In this document: positions 25,463 through 33,878 of the stretch, piece by piece | Position numbering within the stretch: position 1 is the stretch's first letter | How the letters are laid out: the number at the start of each line of letters is the position of its first letter | From: Mangrovicella endophytica | GTDB taxonomy: Bacteria > Pseudomonadota > Alphaproteobacteria > Rhizobiales > Rhizobiaceae | Direction: 5' to 3' | Assembly (NCBI RefSeq): GCF_002893625.1 | Contig: NZ_PKMZ01000002.1 | Coordinates: 434,001-498,000 of the forward strand | DNA length: 64,000 bases | The notes under the pieces: model-generated | The model's database searches: none | Told to the model about the DNA's origin: nothing | Seen by the model: only the letters and a program-made list of their open reading frames with translations | Position numbers and translations under genes: made by a program

Positions 25463-25491
25463 TTGCGACCCGAACATCGCTGCCGTATTGT
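25463..25491 (+). promoter_or_regulatory. Promoter of the Phd-VapC module
   Basis: TTGCGA (25463-25468) and TATTGT (25486-25491) are spaced by 17 bases. The -10 box overlaps the palindromic operator just downstream. Confidence 0.5.
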
Positions 25492-25508
25492 AACTACATG
25501 TAGTCACA
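25489..25508. promoter_or_regulatory. Toxin-antitoxin operator, 20-bp near-palindrome
   Basis: TGTAACTACATGTAGTCACA, with perfect 12-bp core ACTACATGTAGT and one mismatched pair further out. It overlaps the -10 box and precedes the antitoxin gene by 14 bases, the classic position for Phd/VapB autorepression. Confidence 0.7.
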
Positions 25509-25522
25509 AGAAGGTTCTGGTC

Positions 25523-25768
25523 GTGCGGATCATTCAGGTGAGGGATGCGAAGGCCGGGCTCTCGGCACTGGTCGAGGCGGCAGAGCGCGGGGAACCGACC
25601 ACGATCACGCGCCACGGTCGACCGGCTGCGGTTATCGTTCCGGTCGATGTGGCTAGACGGCTCTATCCTGACGAAGCTGTCGATTTCGCCTCTTTCCTGA
25701 TGAGCTTCCCGGGCGGGCTGGAAGACTTCGAGCGCGACCAGACGCCGCTCCGGTCCATCGACCTTTGA
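25523..25768 (+). CDS. Phd/YefM family antitoxin
   Basis: An 81-residue antitoxin. The N-terminal DNA-binding half (RIIQVRDAKAGLSALVEAAERGEPTTITRHGRPAAVIVP) is a clear Phd/YefM domain; the C-terminal part (DFASFLMSFPGGLEDFERDQTPLRSIDL) is the toxin-binding tail. GTG 25523 gives the standard N-terminus. Its stop overlaps the toxin's TTG start (TTGA), so the pair is translationally coupled. Base composition is a little lower in GC than the neighbours, as often seen in mobile TA modules. Confidence 0.9.
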   Translation: MRIIQVRDAKAGLSALVEAAERGEPTTITRHGRPAAVIVPVDVARRLYPDEAVDFASFLMSFPGGLEDFERDQTPLRSIDL

Positions 25769-26208
25769 ACGGCTTCCTTTTCGATACGTCAGCTTTGTCC
25801 GTCATGGCGCCCAGCAGGCCGCCGCTTCCTCGTGAGATTGCATCCAAGCTAACAGAAGCGGCGGCGTCCGACCGGCTGTTCGTGCCAACAATCGCTCTGG
25901 CAGAGATCAGGCAGGGAATCTGCAATCTGCGCCGTAAAGGAGCTGATGCTCGTGCGGACATTCTCGACGCATGGTCCACCGCGCTACGGCGAATCCATGG
26001 CCGGCGAGTGCTGCCGTTCGGTATCGAGGAGGCTGACGCGGCCGGCGAGATCGCCGACATGGCCGTGGCGGCAGGTCGGCATCCCGGCTTCGCGGACATC
26101 GCGATTGCCGGCATTGCCAAGGCCAACGGGCTCGCGATCGTCACGGAGAACTTGCGTCACTTCAAACCGCTGGGCGTAGCCAGCTACGACTTGGCCGGTC
26201 TTCCATAA
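25765..26208 (+). CDS. vapC: PIN-domain toxin (VapC family)
   Basis: A 147-residue PIN ribonuclease. The acidic residues of the active site are visible: Asp in FLFDTSAL, Glu in LAEIRQG, Asp in HPGFADIAIAG, with the conserved Asn in VTENLRHF. VapC toxins cleave tRNA or rRNA and are neutralised by their cognate antitoxin, here the overlapping Phd-type gene. The start is TTG in the 4-base overlap. It converges with the membrane protein gene to its right. Confidence 0.9.
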   Translation: MNGFLFDTSALSVMAPSRPPLPREIASKLTEAAASDRLFVPTIALAEIRQGICNLRRKGADARADILDAWSTALRRIHGRRVLPFGIEEADAAGEIADMAVAAGRHPGFADIAIAGIAKANGLAIVTENLRHFKPLGVASYDLAGLP

Positions 26209-26265
26209 ACCGCCGCCGGATCGTCGGTGCTGTGCCGTTCAAGCGACCAGACTACACCCGACGCA

Positions 26266-28032
26266 TCACCCCCGCAGCCCGAGTTCCTGCACTGCGGCCG
26301 CATTGGCGCGCAACAGCTCCGGCCGCACCAGCCCGTCCCAGCAGGGCGACAGCTCGACGCGTGTGCGGCCTTCCAGCGCCGCCTGGTAGAAGCTCTGCAG
26401 CCGCATGTTGGCGACCGTGATCGGGCACTTCGGATACAGAACGAGATCGGTTGTACGGACCGCGGCGAGGGTACGCTCGTCTGGCGTCGGCACGGCGCGG
26501 AACGGGTCGGCGCCGATGGCAATGTAGCGCGGCGCCTGGCGCTGCATCAGCCACGGGAACGGGTTGACGAAGTTGAGGCTCATGATCGTTTCGAAGCGCA
26601 CGCCGTGGGCGGCCTCGTAGTCATGGATCGCCGCGACCGCGATGTCGGCGCTCTTCAGCCAGCCGATCTGGAAGTCGATCTCGGAATAGAGCGTGAAGGA
26701 GGGAAGCTGGCCCCTGTCCGCGATGAACTGGTAGGTCTCGGGATAGCGGATATAGGACTCGATCATCGTGTCGGCGCGGTCCAGCACCTCCTGGCGCTGC
26801 GACACCGAGGCAAGGCGGCCGAGATCGGTCGTCTCCAGCCGCGTATAGGTCATCTGTCCGACCAGCGCTCGCATGGCGCGGTGGACGATCTCGACCGGCG
26901 TCGGCAGCGCCGTGGCGGCGACGAGGCTGAGGACGAGGACCAGCTTACGCCCGCTGTAATCGCCGGCCTTGGTCAGGAGGGCCAGGAGCACCGGCCACAG
27001 GAAGACGAAGGCCTGGCTGCCGGTGTTCTGCGTTTCGAAGAACAGCCCCGCGAACAGGGCGACACCAATCCAGAGCGCATCGCGATCGAGGATCGAGGCG
27101 ATCCGGGCGAGCGACGGGCGGCGCGCGAAAAGGCGGAGACTTGCCCAGAGCTTCGGCCAGCCGATGACAAGCAGCGCCAGGATCAGGGCCGCACCCGCGC
27201 CGACGACGCCGAAATGCAGCGATGCGGCGGTGAGGAAGCGCGGTGCCAGGCTCCCTTCATTCATGCCGACAAGGGTCAGGATGTCGCCGAGATAGGCGCT
27301 GACAGCATGCGTGGCCCCTTCCAGCGCGGCGAGCGAGAGCAGGAAGGCGAGGGCCGCGGCCAGGGCGGCGCGCAGGCCGATGCGTCCCGCGGCGAAGGCG
27401 AACAGGCAGAGCATCGCGCCGGCGATGAAGCCGGTGATCTTCACGAGGAAGAGCGCCAGCATCGCGCCGGCGACAACGGCGAAGAGCGCGCGCTGGCTGC
27501 GGCAGAAGACCAGTCCGGCGGTCAGCACATAGAGGAGATGGCAGGCCTGCCGGTTATAGATGCCGTAGCCGTCGAAGCCGGGATAGTTGGTGAACTGCTC
27601 GATATTGACCGGCAGGATCTGGAACAGGAGGAACGGCACGAGCAAGGCGAAGGCAAGGCCGCGCGAATGCTTGCCGACCGAGGCGAGCACCACCGCCATC
27701 AGGGGCGCGGTGACGAGGAGCAGCGACCAGTTCACCAAGAGCAGCGGCTGGGCCTGCGGAAAGATCTTCAGAAGCGAGGCGAACAGCCAGTAGCCGAGAG
27801 GTCCGACGGGCGCGAAGAAGTCGACGCCAGGCACCTGCCCGCTGAAGATGCGGTTCGCCGCATCGTAGTAGATGAAGAGGTCCCAGTAGAAGGCGCCGAG
27901 CGGCAGCGTCACCGGCAGCGTCAGGATCGCGGCGAGGGCGATCATCGTCGCGCCGAGGGCCAGGAGCGGCGGACTGATCATCAACGCGGCGCGCGAGGAT
28001 CGCGCGGCCTGTTGGATCGTGACGTGGCTCAT
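26266..28032 (-). CDS. Polytopic membrane protein, GT-C glycosyltransferase-like
   Basis: A 588-residue integral membrane protein with about ten to twelve hydrophobic helices between residues 15 and 400 and a soluble C-terminal domain of roughly 180 residues. The first periplasmic loop has WDLFIYYDAANRIFSGQVPGVDFFAPVGPLGYW, whose acidic residues are in the position of the catalytic Asp of GT-C glycosyltransferases that use lipid-linked sugars. ATG 28032 gives a natural membrane-protein N-terminus. It may use the lipid-linked donor made by the HAD-UbiA group a few kilobases to the left, but it is separated by a TA module and lies on the other strand, so this is tentative. Confidence 0.65.
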   Translation of the reverse strand: MSHVTIQQAARSSRAALMISPPLLALGATMIALAAILTLPVTLPLGAFYWDLFIYYDAANRIFSGQVPGVDFFAPVGPLGYWLFASLLKIFPQAQPLLLVNWSLLLVTAPLMAVVLASVGKHSRGLAFALLVPFLLFQILPVNIEQFTNYPGFDGYGIYNRQACHLLYVLTAGLVFCRSQRALFAVVAGAMLALFLVKITGFIAGAMLCLFAFAAGRIGLRAALAAALAFLLSLAALEGATHAVSAYLGDILTLVGMNEGSLAPRFLTAASLHFGVVGAGAALILALLVIGWPKLWASLRLFARRPSLARIASILDRDALWIGVALFAGLFFETQNTGSQAFVFLWPVLLALLTKAGDYSGRKLVLVLSLVAATALPTPVEIVHRAMRALVGQMTYTRLETTDLGRLASVSQRQEVLDRADTMIESYIRYPETYQFIADRGQLPSFTLYSEIDFQIGWLKSADIAVAAIHDYEAAHGVRFETIMSLNFVNPFPWLMQRQAPRYIAIGADPFRAVPTPDERTLAAVRTTDLVLYPKCPITVANMRLQSFYQAALEGRTRVELSPCWDGLVRPELLRANAAAVQELGLRG

Positions 28033-28216
28033 CGACAAGTTCCCGCTGCGCGGCGGCCGTCGGCCCCTCCGCATCCACAGAGCGAGAGAGCCTAGCGCCT
28101 GCAGGTTTAAGGATTGCTTTGCAGTCCGATGCTCCAGCCAAGGAGCGGACGTGACGGTTGATGTCGCAAAAAAGCCGGGCCGGTGACTTCCGCTTGGACT
28201 AGGTTGCTGGCCGGCT

Positions 28217-28231
28217 GCGACGAGGTCGCAA
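28217..28231. promoter_or_regulatory. TGCGAC-GAG-GTCGCA inverted repeat before DMGDH-like gene
   Basis: A perfect 6-3-6 inverted repeat 18 bases upstream of the start codon at 28250. A further TGTCGCA is at 28163-28169. The same TGCGAC core recurs upstream of the corrinoid operon (45414, 45433) and between the corrinoid protein and MttB genes (48582), so a shared regulator is possible. Confidence 0.4.
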
Positions 28232-28249
28232 GGCATACCGGAGACATCG

Positions 28250-30760
28250 ATGAAATCTCAGGCGCGTGCGGTGGTGATCGGGGGCGGTGTGGTCGGTGTC
28301 TCGACCCTCTACCATCTCGCCAAGAAGGGCTGGACGGACAGCGTCCTAATCGAACGCAAGGAGCTGACCTCCGGCTCCACATGGCATGCGGCCGGGCTCT
28401 TGCCGCTGTTCAACCTGTCCTATTCCGTCGGCCAGCTGCACAAGTACTCGGTGCGCTTCTACAAGGAGCTGCAGGCCGAGACCGGCATGAATGTCGGCTT
28501 CTCCAATGTCACCAACATCCGCCTGGCGCGGACGCAGGACCGGCTTGACGAGTACCGCTACTATGCCGGCATCGCCGAGACGATCGGCGTGCCCGTCAAG
28601 TTCCTGACGCCGGAGGAGCTGAAGGAGGTCTGGCCGCTCTGCGAGACCGACGGCATCCTCGGCGCCCTGCAGCACCCGGAAGACGGCTATATCCAGCCGG
28701 CCGACCTGACACAGGCGCTCGCCAAGGGCGCGCGCGACCTCGGCGCCACCATCTACCGCAACACCACCGTGACTGCTATCGAGCAGCTGCCCTCCGGCGA
28801 GTGGAAGGTGACCACCGACCAGGGCGAGATCATTGCCGAGCACGTCGTCTCGGCGACCGGCAATTTCGCGCGCAAGACCGGCGCGATGGTCGGGCTCGAA
28901 ATACCGGTCATACCGGTCGAGCACCAGTATATCGTCACCGAGCCGCATCCGGCGATCCTCGAACGACGCCGCCAGGGCCTGCCCGAGATGGGCGTTCTGC
29001 GCGAGAGCGATTCGGGCTGGTACATGCGCGAGGAGGCCGGCGGCCTGATCCTCGGCCCGTATGAAGTGGGGGCGCCGGTCTGCTACCTCGACGGTCCCGA
29101 CGCCAATTCCGAATACGAGCTGTTCCAGGAGGATCTGGAGCGGCTGATGCCGCATATCGAGACGGCCTTCGTGCGCGTGCCGGCCTTTGCCGAGGTCGGC
29201 ATCAAGAAGGTTTATAACGGCGCCATCGCCTATACGCCGGACGGCTCGCCGATCGTTGGACCGGCGCCCGGCCTGAAGAACTTCTGGCTGAACGAAGGCC
29301 ACTCCTTCGGCATCACCGCGGCAGGCGGTGCCGGCTGGCAGCTGGCGGAATGGATGGTGGACGGCGCGCCGACGGTGGACATGGTCGGCGTCGATCCGCG
29401 CCGCTTCGGCCCGTATGCAACGGAAGGCTACCTCATCGAAAAGAACGAGGAGGCCTATTCCAACGTCTTCACCATGCATTATCCGGACGAGGAGCGCTCG
29501 GCCGGCCGGCCGCTGAAGACCTCGCCCTCCTATGAGCGGCAGAAGAAGCTCGGCGGCGTGTTCGGCTCCGTCTATGGCTGGGAGCGCGCCAACTGGTTCG
29601 CGCCTGAAGGCTATCAGGTCCCGGAGGCCGAGCTCGACGTCGGCGCCGACGTTCTCCTGAAGCACAACCATGCACCGGCCGAGGCCGACGGGCGCATCCG
29701 CGAGCGCTGGAGCTTCCGTCGCTCCAACTACTTCCCCTTCGTCGGGGAGGAGGTGAAGGCCGTGGCGAATGGCGTCGGCCTTCTCGACATGAGCCCCTTC
29801 GCCAAGGCCTGGGTGTCCGGCCCCGGCGCCGAGGCCTGGCTCGACGGCCTGCTGGCCAACCGACTGCCGAAGCTCGGCCGCGTGTCGCTCTGCCACGCGC
29901 TGACGCCGAGCGGCGGCGTCGCGGCCGAATTCACCGTGTTCCGTGCCGCCAGGGACCGCTTCTACCTCGTCTCGGCCGGTGGACTGGAGTCGATCGATCA
30001 CGACGTCCTCGTGAAGGCGCTGCCGCAGGACGGCAGCGTCCGCTTCCAGCCAGCGACGACCGCGATGGGCGTGCTGGTGCTGGCCGGTCCGCGCTCGCGC
30101 GACGTCCTGAAGAAGCTCACCCGCACCGACCTCTCCACGGCGGCCTTCCCCTGGCTCACCGGCAAGCGCATCGCCGTCGGGCGGGCCAACGCGCTGGCGC
30201 TGCGCGTCAACTTCGTCGGCGAGCTCGGCTGGGAGCTGCATCATCCGATCGAGATGCAGAACGCCATCTATGACGCGCTGATGGAGGCGGGCGCCGAGTT
30301 CGGCATCCGGCCGTTCGGCATCCGCGCCATGAACGCGATGGCGATCGAGAAGAGCTACCGGCAGATGGGGCGCGAACTGTCCATCGAGTACAACGCCTAT
30401 GCGTCCGGCCTCGACCGCTTCATCCAGCCGAACAAGGGCACCTTCACCGGCCGCGAGGCGGTCGTGGCGACACGCGAGACAGGCCCGGCGCAGCGCTTCG
30501 CGACGCTTGAGGTGCACGGGATCACGGATGTCGATGCGCGGGGCTCGGAGCCGATCTATCGCGACGGCGCGCTGATCGGGCGCGCTACGCAGGGCGGCTA
30601 TGGCTGGCGCGTCGGCAAGAGCCTGGCGCTTGCCATGCTGCGGCCGGACTGCTGCGAGGAGGGCACGAAGCTCCAGATCAAGATTCTCGGCACGCTCTAC
30701 GATGCAACTGTCATCGCCGAGAGTCCCTATGATCCCGAGAACGCCAAGCTTCGCGCCTGA
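28250..30760 (+). CDS. Dimethylglycine/sarcosine dehydrogenase-like FAD-GcvT protein
   Basis: An 836-residue flavoprotein. N-terminal DAO domain: VVIGGGVVGVSTLYHLAKKG binds FAD, SGSTWHAAGLL supplies the family His, IAYTPDGSPIVGPAPGLKNFWLNEGHSFGIT closes the fold. A central FAO_M linker follows, then GcvT and GcvT C-terminal domains (about 470-836; LLDMSPFAKAWVSGPGAEAWLD, NFVGELGWELHHP) that bind tetrahydrofolate. Such enzymes demethylate dimethylglycine or sarcosine and pass the one-carbon unit to THF. The start ATG has CCGGAGAC upstream. It would act downstream of betaine demethylation encoded further right. Confidence 0.9.
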   Translation: MKSQARAVVIGGGVVGVSTLYHLAKKGWTDSVLIERKELTSGSTWHAAGLLPLFNLSYSVGQLHKYSVRFYKELQAETGMNVGFSNVTNIRLARTQDRLDEYRYYAGIAETIGVPVKFLTPEELKEVWPLCETDGILGALQHPEDGYIQPADLTQALAKGARDLGATIYRNTTVTAIEQLPSGEWKVTTDQGEIIAEHVVSATGNFARKTGAMVGLEIPVIPVEHQYIVTEPHPAILERRRQGLPEMGVLRESDSGWYMREEAGGLILGPYEVGAPVCYLDGPDANSEYELFQEDLERLMPHIETAFVRVPAFAEVGIKKVYNGAIAYTPDGSPIVGPAPGLKNFWLNEGHSFGITAAGGAGWQLAEWMVDGAPTVDMVGVDPRRFGPYATEGYLIEKNEEAYSNVFTMHYPDEERSAGRPLKTSPSYERQKKLGGVFGSVYGWERANWFAPEGYQVPEAELDVGADVLLKHNHAPAEADGRIRERWSFRRSNYFPFVGEEVKAVANGVGLLDMSPFAKAWVSGPGAEAWLDGLLANRLPKLGRVSLCHALTPSGGVAAEFTVFRAARDRFYLVSAGGLESIDHDVLVKALPQDGSVRFQPATTAMGVLVLAGPRSRDVLKKLTRTDLSTAAFPWLTGKRIAVGRANALALRVNFVGELGWELHHPIEMQNAIYDALMEAGAEFGIRPFGIRAMNAMAIEKSYRQMGRELSIEYNAYASGLDRFIQPNKGTFTGREAVVATRETGPAQRFATLEVHGITDVDARGSEPIYRDGALIGRATQGGYGWRVGKSLALAMLRPDCCEEGTKLQIKILGTLYDATVIAESPYDPENAKLRA

Positions 30761-30784
30761 GGTGGCGACCCTCGGTCGTTAGCC

Positions 30785-30809
30785 GACGGGCGGCTTCGTG
30801 CCGCCCGTT
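30785..30809 (+). terminator. Hairpin terminator after the FAD-GcvT gene
   Basis: ACGGGCGGC and GCCGCCCGT form a perfect 9-bp stem around TTCGT, extendable by a G-T pair, 25 bases after the stop codon. Only a weak T-rich tail follows. Confidence 0.65.
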
Positions 30810-30856
30810 ACGACTTCGTGACTTGCGCTTCTCGCCGTGCGGTATGACGCTGCGAC

Positions 30857-31750
30857 ATGCGCAACCGAGCCGTGAGCTGCCGCCTCGTTGCCTGCTTGGC
30901 CCTGACGGGTCTGCTGCAGACGGCGGCGCTCGGCCAGAACATGCCGCGCGGACTTGGGCAGATCGGGCGCGAGAGTGCCGCGGACGGGCAGCCGGTGGAC
31001 GTGGAACTGGTGCTCGCCGTCGACGTCTCCTGGTCGATGGACCGCGGCGAGCAGGAGATCCAGCGCGCCGGCTATGCCGCCGCCTTTCGGTCGGAGGAGG
31101 TGCAGCGCGCCATCACCGAAGGCGTGCATGGCCGGATCGCCGTCACCTATATCGAATGGGCGGGCGAGTTCTCGCAGAGCATCATCGTTCCCTGGACGCT
31201 GATCGATTCCAAGCCGGCAGCGGATGGCTTCGCCTACCGGCTGTCGATCGAGGAGCCTGACCGGGCACGCCGGACCTCCATCGCCGCCGCGATCGACTTT
31301 GCCGCACCGCTCTTTTCCGGCAACGGCTATGACGGATTGAAACAGGTGATCGACGTGTCCGGCGACGGTCCCAACAATGAGGGCCGCACCGTCATGGATG
31401 CGCGCGACGCCGCCGTGCGGCGCGGCATCACCATCAACGGGCTGCCGCTGATGACCACGGGCGGGTATTCGTCCTGGGGATCGATCCCGAATCTCGACCG
31501 CTACTACGCCGACTGTGTGATCGGCGGGCCAGGCGCCTTCATGATCCCGGTGAACAGCTGGGACCAGTTTCCGAGAGCCGTCCGCCGCAAGCTGGTGATG
31601 GAACTCGCCGGCGGCTGGCCCGAGCGTGGACCGATGCCGCCCGCAGACGTCGGCGTCGTACCCGCTGCGGGCGAGCCGGTCTCGGACTGCTCCATTGGCG
31701 AGAAGATGTGGCAGGACCGCCAGCGCTACTGGATGAACGGCCCGGGCTGA
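30857..31750 (+). CDS. DUF1194 von Willebrand factor A-like exported protein
   Basis: A 297-residue secreted protein: signal peptide (about residues 1-26, cleavage after ALG), then a VWA-like domain with MIDAS motif DVSWSM (DxSxS) in LVLAVDVSWSMDRGEQEIQRAGYAAAFRS, and VIDVSGDGPNN. This matches DUF1194. VWA domains bind metal ions and protein partners; the function of this family is unknown. Cysteines near the C-terminus (DCVIGG, DCSIG) could form a disulfide in the periplasm. It stands alone. Confidence 0.87.
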   Translation: MRNRAVSCRLVACLALTGLLQTAALGQNMPRGLGQIGRESAADGQPVDVELVLAVDVSWSMDRGEQEIQRAGYAAAFRSEEVQRAITEGVHGRIAVTYIEWAGEFSQSIIVPWTLIDSKPAADGFAYRLSIEEPDRARRTSIAAAIDFAAPLFSGNGYDGLKQVIDVSGDGPNNEGRTVMDARDAAVRRGITINGLPLMTTGGYSSWGSIPNLDRYYADCVIGGPGAFMIPVNSWDQFPRAVRRKLVMELAGGWPERGPMPPADVGVVPAAGEPVSDCSIGEKMWQDRQRYWMNGPG

Positions 31751-32039
31751 CAGGGCCGAAGGCGGTCCGCTCGCCGGCCGACAGGCCGTGACGCCACGGA
31801 CGGCTGGCGATCCTTGGCGATGCCCTCTGCATCGCGGCGTGTCCGTCTTCGCATGCAGGCCGGGGAGCGGCCACGCGCGGACCGGGCGACCGCTCGCCCC
31901 TTGCGAAGAACGGTGACAGCTCCGATCCTTGCAAATGCTGTGGATGGTGCGCTGTCGCCGCTGTGCCGGCGGATCTTCTGGGCAACTGTACGGGAGCGCC
32001 CATGCCCCTCGGCAGGCGGCATGAAAGGCGAACGATCGC

Positions 32040-32654
32040 ATGCGGGAACCGACCGCCGAAATCCGCAAGCCGCAGATCGTCCAGGCCGCCTTTGAAGCGA
32101 TTCGCAAGAACGGGCTGCCGATGCCCTCCTACGATCTGATCGCCAAGGAAGCGGGCATCTCACGGCAGCTGATCCGTCATTACTTTCCGGATCCCGAGGC
32201 GCTGATGGAGGGCGTCTGCGATCACCTTGCGGCGGCCTATCGCGACTGCCTGATGAAGGGGATCGTGGCGGCGGGGCAGGCGGAGCGCCTGCCGATCTTC
32301 CTCGACTTCTACTTCAACTTCCTGAGTGGCCAGGGCATCCCCAAGCCGGCAGACGACGTTGTCTACGATGCGATGGTGGCGATCGCGGCGGCGTTGCCGA
32401 CCGTCCGCAAGAACCTGTTCGACCAGTACACACTCCTGCAGCACACGATCGCGCACGAGGTGCAGATCAGCTATCCCGCCCTGCCGCAGACGGCTTGCCG
32501 CGAGATCGGCTTCCTGTTCGTCGCCCTGATGTACGGGCACTGGAAAATGGTCGCCTCGCTCGGCTTCTCCGAGCGCTACAACCGCATCACCCGCGAGGCC
32601 GTGGACCGCCTGATCCAGTCCTACTGCCAGCGCTACGACGACCCTGACATTTAA
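32040..32654 (+). CDS. TetR/AcrR family transcriptional regulator
   Basis: A 204-residue regulator with an N-terminal helix-turn-helix (MPSYDLIAKEAGISRQLIRHYFPDPEALMEGVC, about 26-60) and an all-helical C-terminal ligand domain. No operator-like palindrome was recognised nearby and neighbouring genes are unrelated, so target and ligand are unknown. Rhizobial homologues of this subgroup exist near transport and catabolic genes, but no specific role can be claimed. Confidence 0.87.
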   Translation: MREPTAEIRKPQIVQAAFEAIRKNGLPMPSYDLIAKEAGISRQLIRHYFPDPEALMEGVCDHLAAAYRDCLMKGIVAAGQAERLPIFLDFYFNFLSGQGIPKPADDVVYDAMVAIAAALPTVRKNLFDQYTLLQHTIAHEVQISYPALPQTACREIGFLFVALMYGHWKMVASLGFSERYNRITREAVDRLIQSYCQRYDDPDI

Positions 32655-33185
32655 GCAACAACCCCAGCGGGCATGCCGTCCTGCCGAATTTTCCGATTGA
32701 AAATATGATCGGGCCTGTCATTGTGCCTTAGCGGCAAGTGCCGGCGGGGCGTCAACCGACTCGTTCAACCCGTCTGTTCGGAAGACGAGGCGACACAGGT
32801 TCTCTGCTTCTAGCCGCGCGTTCGCAGGCAAGACATGCGTGCGTCTGGCCATGCCGGGCGAGTGATCGGTCATCTTTGAATGGATACTTCGTCATCTCGG
32901 GGAGAGATTTCGAAGACGGAGCGCTTTTGCTTCTTCTGGGGAGAAGGGGTGTCGCGAACGGGCAAGACGATTGTCTTGCTCGAAGGCTGATCTGCACGCT
33001 GCAACTGGCTCGGCCCGGGCTTTGGCGGCAGGTGCAGAGGGATATGGGGGCGGAATGAAACCTCTGATAAGGCTCGCCGCAGCGTCCGCGTACGGGATGC
33101 TGCGGAGCATCAGGCCGCGACGACTGCTGCAATACAGGCGCGCGTATAGTCGCAAGACCGCGGCCGGCCGTGGTGACATCGAGCC
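32655..33185. other. Intergenic region, possible 44-codon frame before piuC
   Basis: About 530 bases with no recognised gene. A frame from ATG 33055 (44 codons, Arg-rich) ends in TGA overlapping the GTG of the next gene by 4 bases, with GGGGGCGG upstream. Its product resembles nothing I know, but the overlap could couple translation of piuC, whose own start lacks a ribosome binding site. Confidence 0.35.
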
Positions 33186-33851
33186 GTGATCGTCGTCGCG
33201 CCCATTCTCGATGCCGGTGCCTGCGCCGAGGTGGCTGAGCGCGCCGGCGCGTTGAGCTTCGTCGACGGCGCGAGCACCGCAGGCTGGCATGCCAAGCTGG
33301 TCAAGAAGAACGAGCAGGCCGAGCCGAGTGAGGCCCTCCTCGCGCTGCAGGATGCCATTCTACGCATTCTGCAGAGCCACGCCACCGTAATTTCCGCCTG
33401 CCTGCCGGCGCGAATCTCACGTCCTCTCGTCAGCCGCTACGGCGCCGGCATGACCTATGGCAGCCATGTGGACGACGCGATCCGGCACGGTGATCCGCCG
33501 ATGCGGGCGGACATCTCGTTCACGCTCTTTCTGTCGGACCCGGAGAGCTACGAGGGCGGCCACCTCGCTACCCAGGCCGGCGGCGGCGAGACGCAGGTGA
33601 AGCTGCCTGCCGGCTCTGCCGTCTTCTACCCCTCCGACACGCTGCATCGGGTGACGCCGGTTTCCAGCGGAACGCGGCTGGCGATCGTCGGCTGGATGCA
33701 AAGCCTCGTGCGGCAGCCGCAGCAGCGGCAAATTCTGCACGATCTCGATCTGGCCCGCCGCCACGTCTTTGAGACCGGTGGCAAGGGGCCGCTCTTCGAC
33801 ACGCTGACGAAAACGCACTCCAACCTCCTGCGCCTGTGGGCCGAGGTCTGA
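33186..33851 (+). CDS. Fe(II)/2-oxoglutarate-dependent PKHX-type hydroxylase (PiuC/YbiX family)
   Basis: A 221-residue dioxygenase. The iron ligands are visible as H and D in TYGSHVDDAI and the distal H in PSDTLHRVTPVSSGTRLAIVGWMQSL, where the Arg is the 2-oxoglutarate contact. The N-terminus (IVVAPILDAGACAEVAE) and the C-terminal helices (QRQILHDLDLARR, HSNLLRLWAEV) match PiuC. The family is often near TonB-dependent siderophore receptors; here no receptor is adjacent. GTG start, poorly supported by a ribosome binding site. Confidence 0.92.
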   Translation: MIVVAPILDAGACAEVAERAGALSFVDGASTAGWHAKLVKKNEQAEPSEALLALQDAILRILQSHATVISACLPARISRPLVSRYGAGMTYGSHVDDAIRHGDPPMRADISFTLFLSDPESYEGGHLATQAGGGETQVKLPAGSAVFYPSDTLHRVTPVSSGTRLAIVGWMQSLVRQPQQRQILHDLDLARRHVFETGGKGPLFDTLTKTHSNLLRLWAEV

Positions 33852-33878
33852 GCCGACTTCTTACGAGGAACAGAGACC

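Noticed and set aside
28346-30517. A 723-codon frame antisense to the FAD-GcvT gene
   Set aside because: Composition (R, H, G, A, D-rich) is typical of a shadow frame; the sense frame has all family motifs.
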